Assembly (NCBI RefSeq): GCF_905475345.1
Contig: NC_066591.1
Coordinates: 2,402,501-2,466,500 of the forward strand
DNA from: Vespula vulgaris
Lineage: Eukaryota; Arthropoda; Insecta; Hymenoptera; Vespidae
Direction: 5' to 3'
Length of the DNA: 64,000 nucleotides
Made by a program: the position numbers and the translations under genes. Positions 27,046 to 38,756 of this stretch are shown piece by piece. Position 1 is the stretch's first letter. Each line of letters starts with the position of its first letter. Below the pieces are notes generated by a model. That model was not told the origin of the DNA and did not search any database. It saw only the letters and a program-made list of their open reading frames with translations.

Positions 27046-27755
27046 TTTTCTCTTTCTCTTTCTCTCTCTTTCTTTACTATCTTTTCTCCCATGAAACGTG
27101 GCGAGGTTGCTACGACTCGATAATATCCTTCGGAAATCACCCTTTAACAGATATTTTTCGCGACTTTTCGTATCGGATTAAATGATAAATAAAATCGTCT
27201 GTCTTGTAACACGACAAGTAGTTAATCGTTGGTTTTAACTTAGAGGAGGATGGACATAGAGAGAAAGAATAGGTGTTCCTGTGAAGAATGTTTTTTTTTT
27301 CTATTTTTCGAAGAATCGCGTTTGACTATTGAAACTTTCTGGCGCGGACTCGACTCGGCGGAGATTCGTTCTTCGAAAATTAATCGTAACGTTCTAATTA
27401 ATCGTCGATACTGGGGGCATGTAAGAAGGAAAAAAAAGAAGGAAAGAAAAGAAAAAAGAAGTTGGGAACGGAGTGAGTTTCACGGGAAAAATTCTTCCCT
27501 GCGGGTCTACTTCTTGCCTGTCAAGGAAACGATCGTCTGTAATAAATTTGATTTATCGACTCCGGCTCGTTATCGTGAAAGCAGAGGAGTGTATCCTATC
27601 GGATCGCCGGATGACGACGTCGATGTGCACCGTATGCTCTCGAGACGGATCGTTTTATAATTTCGTACGGTGCATGCTGTGATGCACCGCGATTAATCCG
27701 CGAACGATTCGATATTACTTTGCTATAGGTGCATATACATATATATGTAGAAATA

Positions 27756-27792
<37 letters not shown>

Positions 27793-29145
27793 GTACATAT
27801 GTAAATATGTATACAAAGAAGGAATAGCGGTACGCTTTTCTTTCAAATGAGTCTTGCTTAGAGACTTTGATAACTATCTTCCGGTGTTTGTTAAATTGTG
27901 AATTCACGAAACTGTTAATAATTCTAATAAATATTCATCAGTCATTATTAGCTTTTAGATCGCGCGAAATTGTTCGCCATTAATAAAATCATACGAACGG
28001 AAATATAAACTTGTAGAAATTAATAAGTCGTCGTAATATGTTCGAGTTTCTTGAGTGTGTGAGATTGGGAATAGTGAGAAGAGAAAGAAAGAAAGGATAT
28101 AGATATTGTAACTGAAACGAAGAGAAGAACAATAGCGGATAATGGGTAAACTGTACGAAGTGAAAGTGTAATTAGCATAGAGTTTGCTCGGCTCTTCTCC
28201 ACGATCAGGGTCACGTAGCGGGAAAAGGAAAGGAGAAATAAAAAGAGGAAGAGAGAAAGAGAGGGAGAGAGAGAGAGAGAGAGAAAGGGTGAAGGGTTCC
28301 ACTTCCACTCGGTTCGTACAAAGTCGGCCGATTTATTAAGCGTACACACCTGCCCCGCCGTCGTTTCTGGACAATAAGCTCTATCTCGATCTCTCGAAAG
28401 GTCCTCTTACCGTCTTGCCAGCAGCCAGCCTTGCGGGAGCGATGTATCGCTCGAAATAATCGTGTATAGCGTTTCACTGCGAAGGTACCTTCGGCCATTG
28501 TCCTTGAGAAAGAGACAGAAAAAGACAGACAGACAGAGAGGGAGAGAGAGAGTAAATAAATAGAATTGAATTTTATTATAAATTATCAGCTGATTCGCAA
28601 AATATCAAAAAAGGAGACAAAGATAGAAAACAGAGGAAGAGAGACAGAAAAGAAGAGTAAGTAAATGCGGTGAATTATCGGCTGATTTGTAAAAAATTAT
28701 TAATTAAATTTATTATTTATTTATTCAATATATATATGTGTGTATATATATATACACATATGTACGTATACGTATTTATATATATGTATGTATGCGAAGA
28801 GAGACTCGTATCGTAAGTCAAGCGTGTTAAATTCGCTAGTAAAGGACACCGTGTATTAGATTAGTTCCAGATCTAGCTGCATTATACGTATGTCTGTTCA
28901 TATGTAAGTATAAGTATACACATAGCTGTGTACAGTTGAGAGTGGGTGGGTGGAGGGAGGGAGGAAGGGAAGCTTGCGATGAACTAAGGATGTCATGCAC
29001 TACTGCGATTAGTTCTCCCGCTAGTTGTCGTCTCCGCGGGACGTCTTCGTTCTACGTTTCCCGCTACGTTCTGGCTTTACCTCCCTTCGCATTTCTCTTT
29101 CTCTTTCTGTGTTTCATGTATACCTTCTTACGTACGAGACGCGCT
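25061..29145. other. TC/GA-rich DNA with an island
   Basis: Dense TC tracts (25593-26460), the facing GA/TC pair (26884-27074), TATG (27756-27790) and a GC-richer island at 28310-28502 containing a possible minus exon (28502-28411). Nothing else supportable. Confidence 0.5.
26884..27074. repeat. (GA)n then (TC)n in inverted orientation
   Basis: A GA tract (26884-26949) is followed, after 46 bp of unique sequence, by a TC tract (26996-27074) on the same strand. The two arms are reverse complements over about 60 bp, so the DNA or an RNA from either strand could fold into a long hairpin. Confidence 0.85.
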
Positions 29146-29149
29146 TATA

Positions 29150-29473
29150 CAGGGTGTTTCTTAAAAATATCTTATAGTATATCAACGTATTAATCGTAAG
29201 GAAAGAAATAAATACAAAAGAACGATCGTTTACGATTATATCGAGAAAGAAAAAGAAGAAAAACTGAATGGCAATTTCTAATCGACATAAGAAATTTAAT
29301 ATCAAAATAATTTTAATCGATTCAATGATATTTCGTTGGAGAAATATTATTAAACAAATTGCGATCATTTTGAAGATACGTTCACGGATGAGTTAACGAG
29401 TGTTATTTCCCTGTTTGATGGATAAATTATCTAATATTTATTTGACTTTTGCCGGTCGATAAGAAGCACCCTG
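29150..29473. mobile_element. 324-bp MITE-like element with terminal inverted repeats
   Basis: The left end reads CAGGGTGTTTCTTA and the right end, reversed, CAGGGTGCTTCTTA: 14 bp with one mismatch. Both sides are flanked by TATA (29146-29149 and 29474-29477), so the target duplication is TATA, or TA with TIRs one or two bases longer. The interior is AT-rich and has no significant ORF, so this is a non-autonomous element. A TA target and CAG-starting ends are compatible with the Tc1/mariner/pogo group, but the family is not established. Confidence 0.65.
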
Positions 29474-30668
29474 TATATGTCTGTCTTTGTCCGTTCCACG
29501 GTCCCGTATATCCGCTACTTGTGCAAATCGCAGGAGTCGGACGAGCCAACAGGTTCTATTTCTTTCTCTTTCTTTCTCGAACAGGATGCATCGTTCGCTA
29601 TGTCGTCGTTGAACGTCGCGCGGCTCACTCTTTGACCTCTCTTCCTGGATCACGCGGCGCGAATGGGAGGACCGATCCGGACGGAGTCTACTGTCCCGTT
29701 TTTCTCTCCCTCGCTTCACTCTTTATCTCTTTTTCTCTCCGCAACGCGAAAATGATTTATGAGCGAACGGCACACGTTTACGTACACATGTATATATTTA
29801 TATATATATTATATATTCACATACATATATATTTGATGTAATTGTGCGTGTATAATACACACGTGTGTCGCGAGCGTTTAGCCTCATTATTGACCGGTGC
29901 CCACCATGTAGGATCGGCCATAAAGTTCTTACTTTACTATTAGAATTTGTGTTTTGTTACTACGAACGTTAGATATGCTCGATGCGATCATTATGATCGT
30001 TTGTCTCCTTCGAATCGACTTTAGATTTTTTTCTCTTCTCTTTTCTAGTTATTTTTCCTTTCTTTCTTTTTATCGAATTTATTTCTATCGAATTTCGGAG
30101 CTTGGATGAAAGCGCGCTCGGCGCTCGTGAACTTCGGATTAATTGAAATTTATTTGTTGGTTTCGTTATATGAACGATTCAATGATTTTATGCAAAATTA
30201 CATAAAGTTTATTTTTAGTTTATATATATATATATATATATATCTTGAGAAATATAGAAGTAGATATTATCTGTAGAAGCAAATTTTCTTGCACGATGTT
30301 ATCATTTTCTTTTGTTTATTCTTTTTTTTCAAAAGAAAAAATATCATCGCGAATTGGAGATCTCTGTAACATGAGAAAAAAAGGTATCTGTACGTACGTA
30401 TGTAAATATATATTTGTTTGAAAACTTTGCATTAAACTTCCGCAAACGTTGTCCTTCGTCCTCCAATGTCGCGTCCTTCGACTCTCGCTCGATTCCGATG
30501 CTAACGGTCGGCCGTTAGCGGACCTTGAGCGGAGATCTTGGTAGAACACTCACGTAATTTACTTGTTCTCTGCGCCGCCGGCATCGTTCTCGTTAACTCA
30601 CCGATCGCGAATTAAGGAGAGAAAGAAAGCGCGGTGTGTGCGTTAAAAGGAAGGAGAAAGGACGACAA

Positions 30669-30703
<35 letters not shown>

Positions 30704-30756
30704 TAAAGAAATGTACGTAAAAGAAAGACAGAGATATACATATGAACGTATATACA

Positions 30757-30761
<5 letters not shown>

Positions 30762-30812
<51 letters not shown>

Positions 30813-30879
30813 TTACATATATTTATATGCAAACATACACACGTATATATATGTATATATTTATATGTATACATACATA

Positions 30880-30927
<48 letters not shown>
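30762..30927. repeat. Two (TA)n tracts flanking TATA/TACA-rich DNA
   Basis: Pure TA at 30762-30804 and 30888-30927, with TACATA/TATGTA words between. Self-complementary; explains Tyr-Ile repeat frames on both strands. Confidence 0.85.
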
Positions 30928-30929
<2 letters not shown>

Positions 30930-32266
30930 GAAAGATCGATCGAAGAATCACGATCGAGGTCGCGCATACGTTCAGCCTGTCTCGTTTTGCATGCATGAAA
31001 GAGAGAGATAGAAAGATACTTGGCGCTTCTCTCTTCGAGAACGAAGGAAGCGTAACGACGTCTCTGCTGGACGGTTATGCAAATCGTTCGAACGTCGACG
31101 TCGCGATAAAGGGAAACGCGCTCGCCGCTCATTTTCGTCCTCCTCTCTTTCTCTCTTCCTCTCTTTCTCTCTCTCTTTCTTTTTCTCTATCTCTTTCTTT
31201 GGTGGACCGTCGCCTCGAAAAGATCAACGAAAGATCTTCTCTCTCGTGGAGATAACGACCTCGTCCTCCCTTTTGATTCGTCGGCTTCCGGCGTTCGACG
31301 ACCTCTCTAAAGATCGCGAACTTCGACGATGATCTTACTCGGCGATGCGTTAGATCGCGATCGATGCTACCCCATAAAAATAAATCCTCTAACATTGGTT
31401 TTTTTCTTTCCGTCAATTTTCCCTTCTTCCTTCTTTTTCCTATTTTATCTTTCTTTTTTTCTTTTTCTTTTTTGAATTGGCTCTTTTCTCTTATTGTTTT
31501 CTTTGCTTCCTCATTTTCATTTCTCCTTATAAGAATTTATTAAGCGTATCGGTAAGTAAGCATTAATAATACTTAGGTAAAACGGTGTGATTATAAGCGA
31601 GACATTTACGTATATCTCGTAATATATCGAAGAAACGTTTCGAAAATTTTGAGATAGTCCCATTACGTATCATTTATTTTCTACCGGCTATAAACGTTCT
31701 TATAAACGTAATTAACTATAAAGTTTGTTAGTTTATCTTTTAACGTGTCAACTTTTATCGTGAAGTATCGATTTCAGTCGGCATTACTTATTAGATATTA
31801 TCTATAACGTTTTACTTACCTCAAATCTAGTATTAGATCTAGATATACGGTCGTAACGTCGAAAGAAGAAAGCAATGATCTTTTCAATATTACTGTTCTT
31901 AAGAAAATCGTATAATTCTTAAGAGAATCGTACAATTTATTATTAATATTTAATATTATAAAAATACTCGACATTTTATCGTAACGCTTGAACTTTCTTA
32001 AACATGAACAAATATGGAGAAATATATATATATATATAAAAAGAGAGAGAGAGAGAGAGAGAGAGAATAACTTGGACTGTAAGAATTTGCATTTATTCAA
32101 AAAGGCCGCCCACGAGGGAGATCGGAGCAAGTTCTTTGGCAGGACATTCGATTGTCGTCAGACTTTAATTGGAGGTCCGACGATCCGATTTCAAGCATGG
32201 TCACCGTGTCGAAGGAAAGGAGTCACCGATTATTGGATGAGAAAAGAAAGAGAAAGAAAGAAAGAA

Positions 32267-32321
<55 letters not shown>

Positions 32322-32462
32322 CCCTCTCTCTACCATCAGAGATGCCGGACGTGCCTCGCACGGATGCCCCGTTAGGTTCGTCACTCTCTGTCCGCGTCTA
32401 TCGGTTACCTCTCTCTTTTAATGTCCGCCATGGTGTCACCGTGATCCGGCTAATTGGACGCG

Positions 32463-32643
32463 ATGAATTCGCTTGCACGAAAAAGAGAGAGAAAGAAATA
32501 GAGAGAAAGAGATCAAATAAAAAATGAGACCAAGAGAAAGAGAAAAAGACAGAGAGAGAAACAATGAAACGGGGTAAAAGACAGATAGAGAGAAAGAGAG
32601 AGAGAGAGAAGAAGAGAGAATGATAGACAGAGAAGAAGATAGA

Positions 32644-32689
<46 letters not shown>

Positions 32690-32690
32690 T
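32463..32690. repeat. Compound GA-rich satellite region
   Basis: Around 230 bp of GA, GAAA and GACA units, with only short interruptions, ending in a pure GA run at 32650-32688. Confidence 0.85.
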
Positions 32691-33476
32691 CGTGGTAGCA
32701 GCTAACAGGATCGTAGCATGCCGTTCGACTACCTCTGCACACGGTGGACACCGCGAGTCAACGATCGTTAAATTTAATGGTTCCCCTCGTTAATTTCATA
32801 AACCGACAGTTTCGCGTACGCAATTACGAATTACGCAAACGACGCGCCCCGTGTATATCGACGTTCGCTCTCTATAAGAGAGTACCGGCGTGTACGTTCG
32901 GACGTTGCCTTTATTAACGGCTCTTGTCGTAACGAACGTTCGACGTTTCCATTTTCAGTGGTTAACTTCCACGAAGGAGACCCGTCCTTTTTATTATTTT
33001 TTCAGGATCTGGGGTATCGACTTTAATCTTTACGTAGATCGACTCTGTTTTTCTATGGTCCTCGGCGATGATGTTAAGATATATATATATGTAGCTAATA
33101 CCTAACTAAGTGATATACTAGTACATAAATATACGTGTGTTTTTTTCTTTTTTTTTTTTATAGGTTTTGTGTTTGAGTATTTATGGATCCACATTAAGTT
33201 TAACATGGTTGCGGTAGCAGCAGGTACGGTTTTCGGTTATAAATCGGACCGAGCTGTGTAATCGGGCCGCTGTGACGCGCACAAAAGGCAAGTCAATAAA
33301 TCTGTCAATATTAATCCACACCTAATTGATTCCATTAGCGGCGGCGTATTTCTCTGCTCGTGCGATCGTACGAGCGAACCCGTTCTCTTCGAGGTTCGAC
33401 GAAACGCATCGATTCGTCTAACTATGCGTGTCAAAGAGCAGATCCTCGCGCTCGATCGAAACGATTCTAAACGGAG

Positions 33477-33507
<31 letters not shown>

Positions 33508-34853
33508 AGATATAGGGAGAGAAGATCGACGCGAGGTCGAAGGTCACTGATCGGAGCTCGATCCTACTCGTTTTCGATACTCCGATCCTGATAAATCGTT
33601 CGTTCGTGAGAATTGCTTCTTCAGTCATTATTTGTTTCTTTTTTTCTTTAGTTTTCTTTTGGTTTTTTCTTTTTTTCTAGAAATCGCTTTTTTTTCGTGG
33701 AATATTGAAATCTTACATTTCATTGAAATTGTATTAATTTCGTTTCTTTTCTCTCTTTTCTTTTTTTGATGATCAAGTATATATAAATCAAATATATAGA
33801 TAGATCATATAGATAGATCAAGTATCGATCGTCGCCAAAATTTCAAGGCGTCCAATTGAGAAATCGGTTGTGAAATTTTCGTGTTCAGAAGGACGCTGCT
33901 CGATGTCTCGAGTCAGTTCGAGCGGATATTTTAGCGAGACACAATGGGACCGTGTATAAGGGAGGAAAAGGTCACGATCCTATTGTCCGTACGGACGATC
34001 TCTTTAATCGTCGAATCGTTTCGTCACCGTTCCCTCAACAAGCGATTTTGCAAAATGGCGTGGCGCGTCTGTCAACTCCGCGTCGGTTACCACTAGGAAG
34101 AAGGAGGTCGCGAGACAGGTTCTACGATTCTACGAAGAATCCTTTCGAGCGAGTCGTGACAATGATAATCCGATCGTTCGTTCGACTCGTTCTTGCGACA
34201 GAAACGGTGCCGTGACGGACAGAAATAAATAGAAATGCAATTTTCTCGGTCGTGCTTCGACGACCTATCGACCGATACACGATGTCTAAGAACGTCGTCC
34301 CTTAGAAGAATAAAAAAAAAAGGGAAGAGAAGAAAGAGAAAAGAGAAAAGAAACAGAAAAAAGGAGAGAGAAAAAATGTAAATCACGAAGGAGGACTTAT
34401 TTCTATCGAACGACTACTGGCATTAGGGACATGGTCCGATATATCTGCTTTTTGTGCGACACATTATCACGATCGGAAAATACAAATTTATCTATCAATA
34501 CGTACGTAGAATCTCTAATGCATGATCATGCATATGTATATACGTAACTATTAAAAACGATTGATGAGATTCATTGAAAGATAGAAAAATATATTACATA
34601 GAGGATCAATGTGAAAGTAGTGAGAAGCAGCCACGTGACGTCCAAGCACCGGTGGCCCATCGGTGAGACTCTTTCTCTCGCCCCCTCCGCCCTCACCTCC
34701 CTGCTAGCTTCCCTCCTCTGCCATACTAGGAGAAGCAACAACCCTCGTTACGGTGAGGCTAGGCGTAATCAATTTCACACATTGATTAATACGAAGTAAA
34801 TGAATACCTGGGAACCTCTCTTTCTCTTTCTCTTTCTCTCTCTCTCTCTCCCC

Positions 34854-34895
<42 letters not shown>

Positions 34896-34899
34896 AGTT

Positions 34900-35230
34900 C
34901 TCTGGCTTCGTGATGCGAAGCTCCGGCCGCAGGAGCGAGAGATGATTTATCCGGCACGGGTCGGGGGGTGCCTGCCACGCGTAATTATCATACGACAGCC
35001 GATTAAAATTGCGGCCGTGCTCGCGTTCAACATCAATTTCAGCTAATTACATGCATTTTCACGTCCAACCGAGCACCAAGCGTTACGCTACTCGCCGAAC
35101 TTGGAAAAATCCAACTGGTACGTGCCGGTGGACCTGATATTCTACTCGCCATCCTCTACTTTACCAGTTAAACGATCGCCATTTTGACGTGCACCGAGAT
35201 GATGAACGCGGAACCGCTTCGTTTCGAGAT
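34900..35230. other. GC-richer island, putative conserved noncoding element
   Basis: Repeat-free sequence with cagctaattacatgcat, gattaaaatt and ataatta words typical of homeodomain targets. It lies about 270 bp beyond the gene B stop codon. No coding frame with splice borders. Confidence 0.4.
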
Positions 35231-35494
35231 ATGTAGGTATATAGAAAGAAAGAGAGAGAGAGAAAAATATCGTGTTTTCACTCGCTAAGAGATGATCGAT
35301 CGAAAATCGAGATCCGTAACTCGTGCGCCTTATATTTAGACCGTATTAATGTTATATAAAGGATATCGTAAGACGATAGAAACGATTTTTGTATACGTAA
35401 ATCGTCGAAATTAGATCAGAAAAGATTCCCTTCTATTCACCCTCTGATACAGATTATTTAAAGAAAAAAAGAATAAGACTAATTTGTAAGTCGT

Positions 35495-35498
35495 TTAT
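35495..35498 (-). CDS. Gene B last coding bases and stop
   Basis: After a 122-bp intron, a very strong acceptor (ttgttcctttttttcag) is followed by A TAA, completing an Arg codon and stopping. If the intron is retained the reading is CGG TGA, also Arg then stop, so the protein is identical either way. No canonical AATAAA was found in the next 250 bp; AATATA variants occur. A different acceptor at about 34305 (attcttctaag) would instead add about 68 Arg/Ser-rich residues; I consider that less likely. Confidence 0.45.
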
Positions 35499-38400
35499 CT
35501 GAAAAAAAGGAACAAGAAGAAACGTATAAACAAGAAAAAAAAAAGAAAAAATAGAAAAAAGAACACGACCATTTCAGTGTTGATTTCGCAACGTAAGAAA
35601 TAAGATTCCAGTGTACTCACCGAAACGACGAAACGTCGATTTTCTCCGCTCGCTGATCGCCTTTTTGCTGTCTCTTCACCCTAGTAGCGAAGGGTCGAAT
35701 CTTCTTGCGGAAGTTCCGCTTCGTTCGTATCCAAGCCACGCTCGAAGACACTCTGGAGGGAAAGCCCGTATTGCAGTTTCTACTTTTCGGAAGCATGTAC
35801 GTTATCTCTTCGTTCTTCTGACTGTGAAACTTCAGTTCGTCTTTTTTCTTAGATCTTTTTTCGATGTCTATGTTAGAAACAAACGTCGATCTGTTATCTT
35901 CGATCGGAGACTTTTCGTTCCCGTAATCGCGAATGGTTTCGCTAATAGATCGACTTTTCATTTCATAGTTGGTACTTATATCGGAACTACCAACGTAAAG
36001 ATAATTGGAAATTTTTTGATAGGTCATATCCAAAGCAGGAGTCGAAAATATTTCTTTATCCGTATAGGATGTGCTCGATGATAATTTTAAATTGGGTACC
36101 ATCGTTTGATTCATTGAAAATCGTTGACTTTGATCGTAAGCTTGATCATGTTCGTTGCTCGACGAGTCCAGATTCTTATAATCGTTCTCGAGTTTGATCG
36201 ACTGTTCGCTCTGAGTAATGCTATAATACGCATCCTTGTTCGTTGGATCGTCTAAACTGGAGAGCGTCGAGGATGCCCTTAAACTCATCGTATGCATACC
36301 AATGGCCGTCTCCTCCAATTCGGCCACCCTTCTCTCGAGAAAAGCTATACGACGATCACGAGCTTCAAGCAGATTAAGTGCCTTCTTCGCGCGACATTCT
36401 TCGTCCAAAGCGTTCCTGCAACGATATAAATTATGTTCTAATATTATTAATAATTAATTCTTTGTTTTCTTTTTCCTTTTTCTTTTTTTTTTATTCGTAC
36501 TTTTTTTTCCCATAGAAATATGAAAGTGAAACGAGGCAAATCGATGTTAATAGTACATATTATAGAACATATTAATACGTCAATTGAGAAGGTGTTAATT
36601 AGAATGATCGCTCACGTCAAGTCCATAGCCACGTATATCCACGTAATCTAAATATATATACATACATACATACATATATATATATACACATACATATGTA
36701 CATACGATCTGTCTATTCCCATGCTTACGATCAATGGAAAATCGTTTTAACCAGGTTAGAACGGCTTTAAAGGACCGTTCGCGAGCAACGTCAATTAATA
36801 TCCCGCATACTCATTATTAACGTTCGTGGAAAGCTTCGGCGATGGGCGGCGTATACTCGGTCGAGTTCCCGACGACTTAAAGTGCTTAAGGAAACCGAAA
36901 TAAATTACGACGCGGAGAGAGGTGCATATTTAATTCGAGCAATTAATGCCGTCTTGTAAAACACGCCGTTGGGGTGGCTCCATTCCTGTAGTCCTCCCTC
37001 TTTCCTGGCAGTAATGAGCCCGATAAATCAACTGGCTCTGCACTCGAAACTTCGCGGATAACTTTGAGCTTCTGCATTTTGTTTCTGGCCGTACTGCTGT
37101 TGCTGCTGCTGCTTCTGCTGCTTCTGCTGCTTCTGCTACTACTACCACTACTACCATTGCCACTACTACTTCTACTTCTACTTCTCTTCCTCCGTCAGAT
37201 TTTTCGTACTTTCCGAGGACTCGATAAATGCTAATGGAAAAAGTAGTACGAGGTACTTTCGATCGAGAGAGAAATAATGTTTTTTCTAAAAAAAAAAAAA
37301 AAGAAGAAAAGAAAAAGTATAAAATGGGAGGAAAAAAAGAAAGGGAAAAGAGAAAATCAACTACCAATGAGAATATTCGATAAAATTAAATGAGAAAAGA
37401 GGGAGGAAGAGGAATATCCGAAGAATCTTTGGTCGAGTGAAATTTTTTGTAAGATCGATATATCCTTTCTTCTTTTTTCTCTTATTCGCATAAGAACTTT
37501 TTTATTTTGTCTTTTCTTTTCCCCTTTTTTTTGCTTCGTTTTTTGTTTTTTCTTTCTTCGTTGTTTTCTTCCTTTTCGAAGATTAGACGAGAAAGTGATG
37601 GCTTTTAATGCGTTCAATCAACGTGGAAGATCGCGTACGCTTAAGGCGAATTACGAGGAGCGAAGGATCTCACCCCGTGCATCTACAAATCATTGAATCA
37701 CCCCTCGAGAGAGACGGTAAGCGCAAATTTCACCGTAATCCAGCGGCGTTCCCTCGGATTTATGGCGATTAATTAGGCATAAAAATCTGGTCGTTTGGGA
37801 GAAAAAAGAAGAAGAAAAGAAAAAGGAAAAAAAAAGACAGAAAAGAAAAGAGAAAAGAAAAGAGCGCCGCAGATTGCCCCCGTTTAATCTTCGAATAACT
37901 TCTCTCTCTTTCTCTCTCTCCCTTCTATGTTTCTTTCTCTCTCTATTTTGCTCTGGAGAGATGGCCAAGATGACGGCTACTGATGTCGGGAATTCATTTA
38001 AAGTAACGCATCTAACGTTATACGGGGATCCCTCGGTGACTTTTAAGAAATATCATTTTTATTTCGTTCCGCCGTCAGAAAAGTTTTGCGTTTTACTGTA
38101 CCAACAGTGACCTAGATAGTTTTACCTGGATAGAGTAAAAAATGATCACGTATACTCGACTCCTCGTTATAACGAACGCGGGATTATTAGTTATGTCTAG
38201 AAAGCTGGATAAAAGTAAAAAGATAGATAGACAAACAGAGACTTATCCCGGTGTTTAGATTGATCAACAGAAATGAAGAGAAAAAGAGAGAGAGAGAGAG
38301 AGAAAGGGAGAGAGATAAATAGATGGATAGATAAAGACAGAGATAGAGTAGAATTAGCGAAAGGGTGGGTCTACTCGGCAAATACTCGGCCGTTATATAC

Positions 38401-38716
38401 GAAAGGAAGTTGTTTCCGTAGGTAGGAGAGCTCGTAATACGGCTTATTAAAATTACAGACGGTCCGGTACAAGGGTCTACCCAGCGTCCAGACCACATCC
38501 CGTCTAGGGAGCAACCGCGACAGAACCAAGACAGCTCGTGACCAAGAGAACGAGAGGAGAAGAGGTGAGGAGGTTAGCAAGTTCCAAGTCCATTCCACGG
38601 GACTGCTTTATACGGACATCCAGGATCTCGACCACCAGGGATTACTCTTCGAGGTCTGCACGAGGACGAGAAAGCTGCGAGAGACCATGAGAGGAAATAG
38701 TGCATCTCTCTCTCGC

Positions 38717-38756
<40 letters not shown>

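Larger units (their letters stand above)
29478..34899. other. Noncoding, mixed islands and GA-rich DNA
   Basis: Repeat-poor islands at 29480-29700, 30420-30620, 31020-31380, 32700-33000, 33200-33430 and 34600-34790, separated by TA and GA tracts. Strong acceptor-like sequences (33005 plus, 34305 minus) precede short open frames but have no matching donor. Confidence 0.5.

Noticed and set aside
34093..34304. 68-codon minus frame after a strong acceptor, in phase with gene B
   Set aside because: Arg/Ser-rich composition typical of tcga-rich DNA; the 122-bp intron to 35498 is a simpler 3' end.
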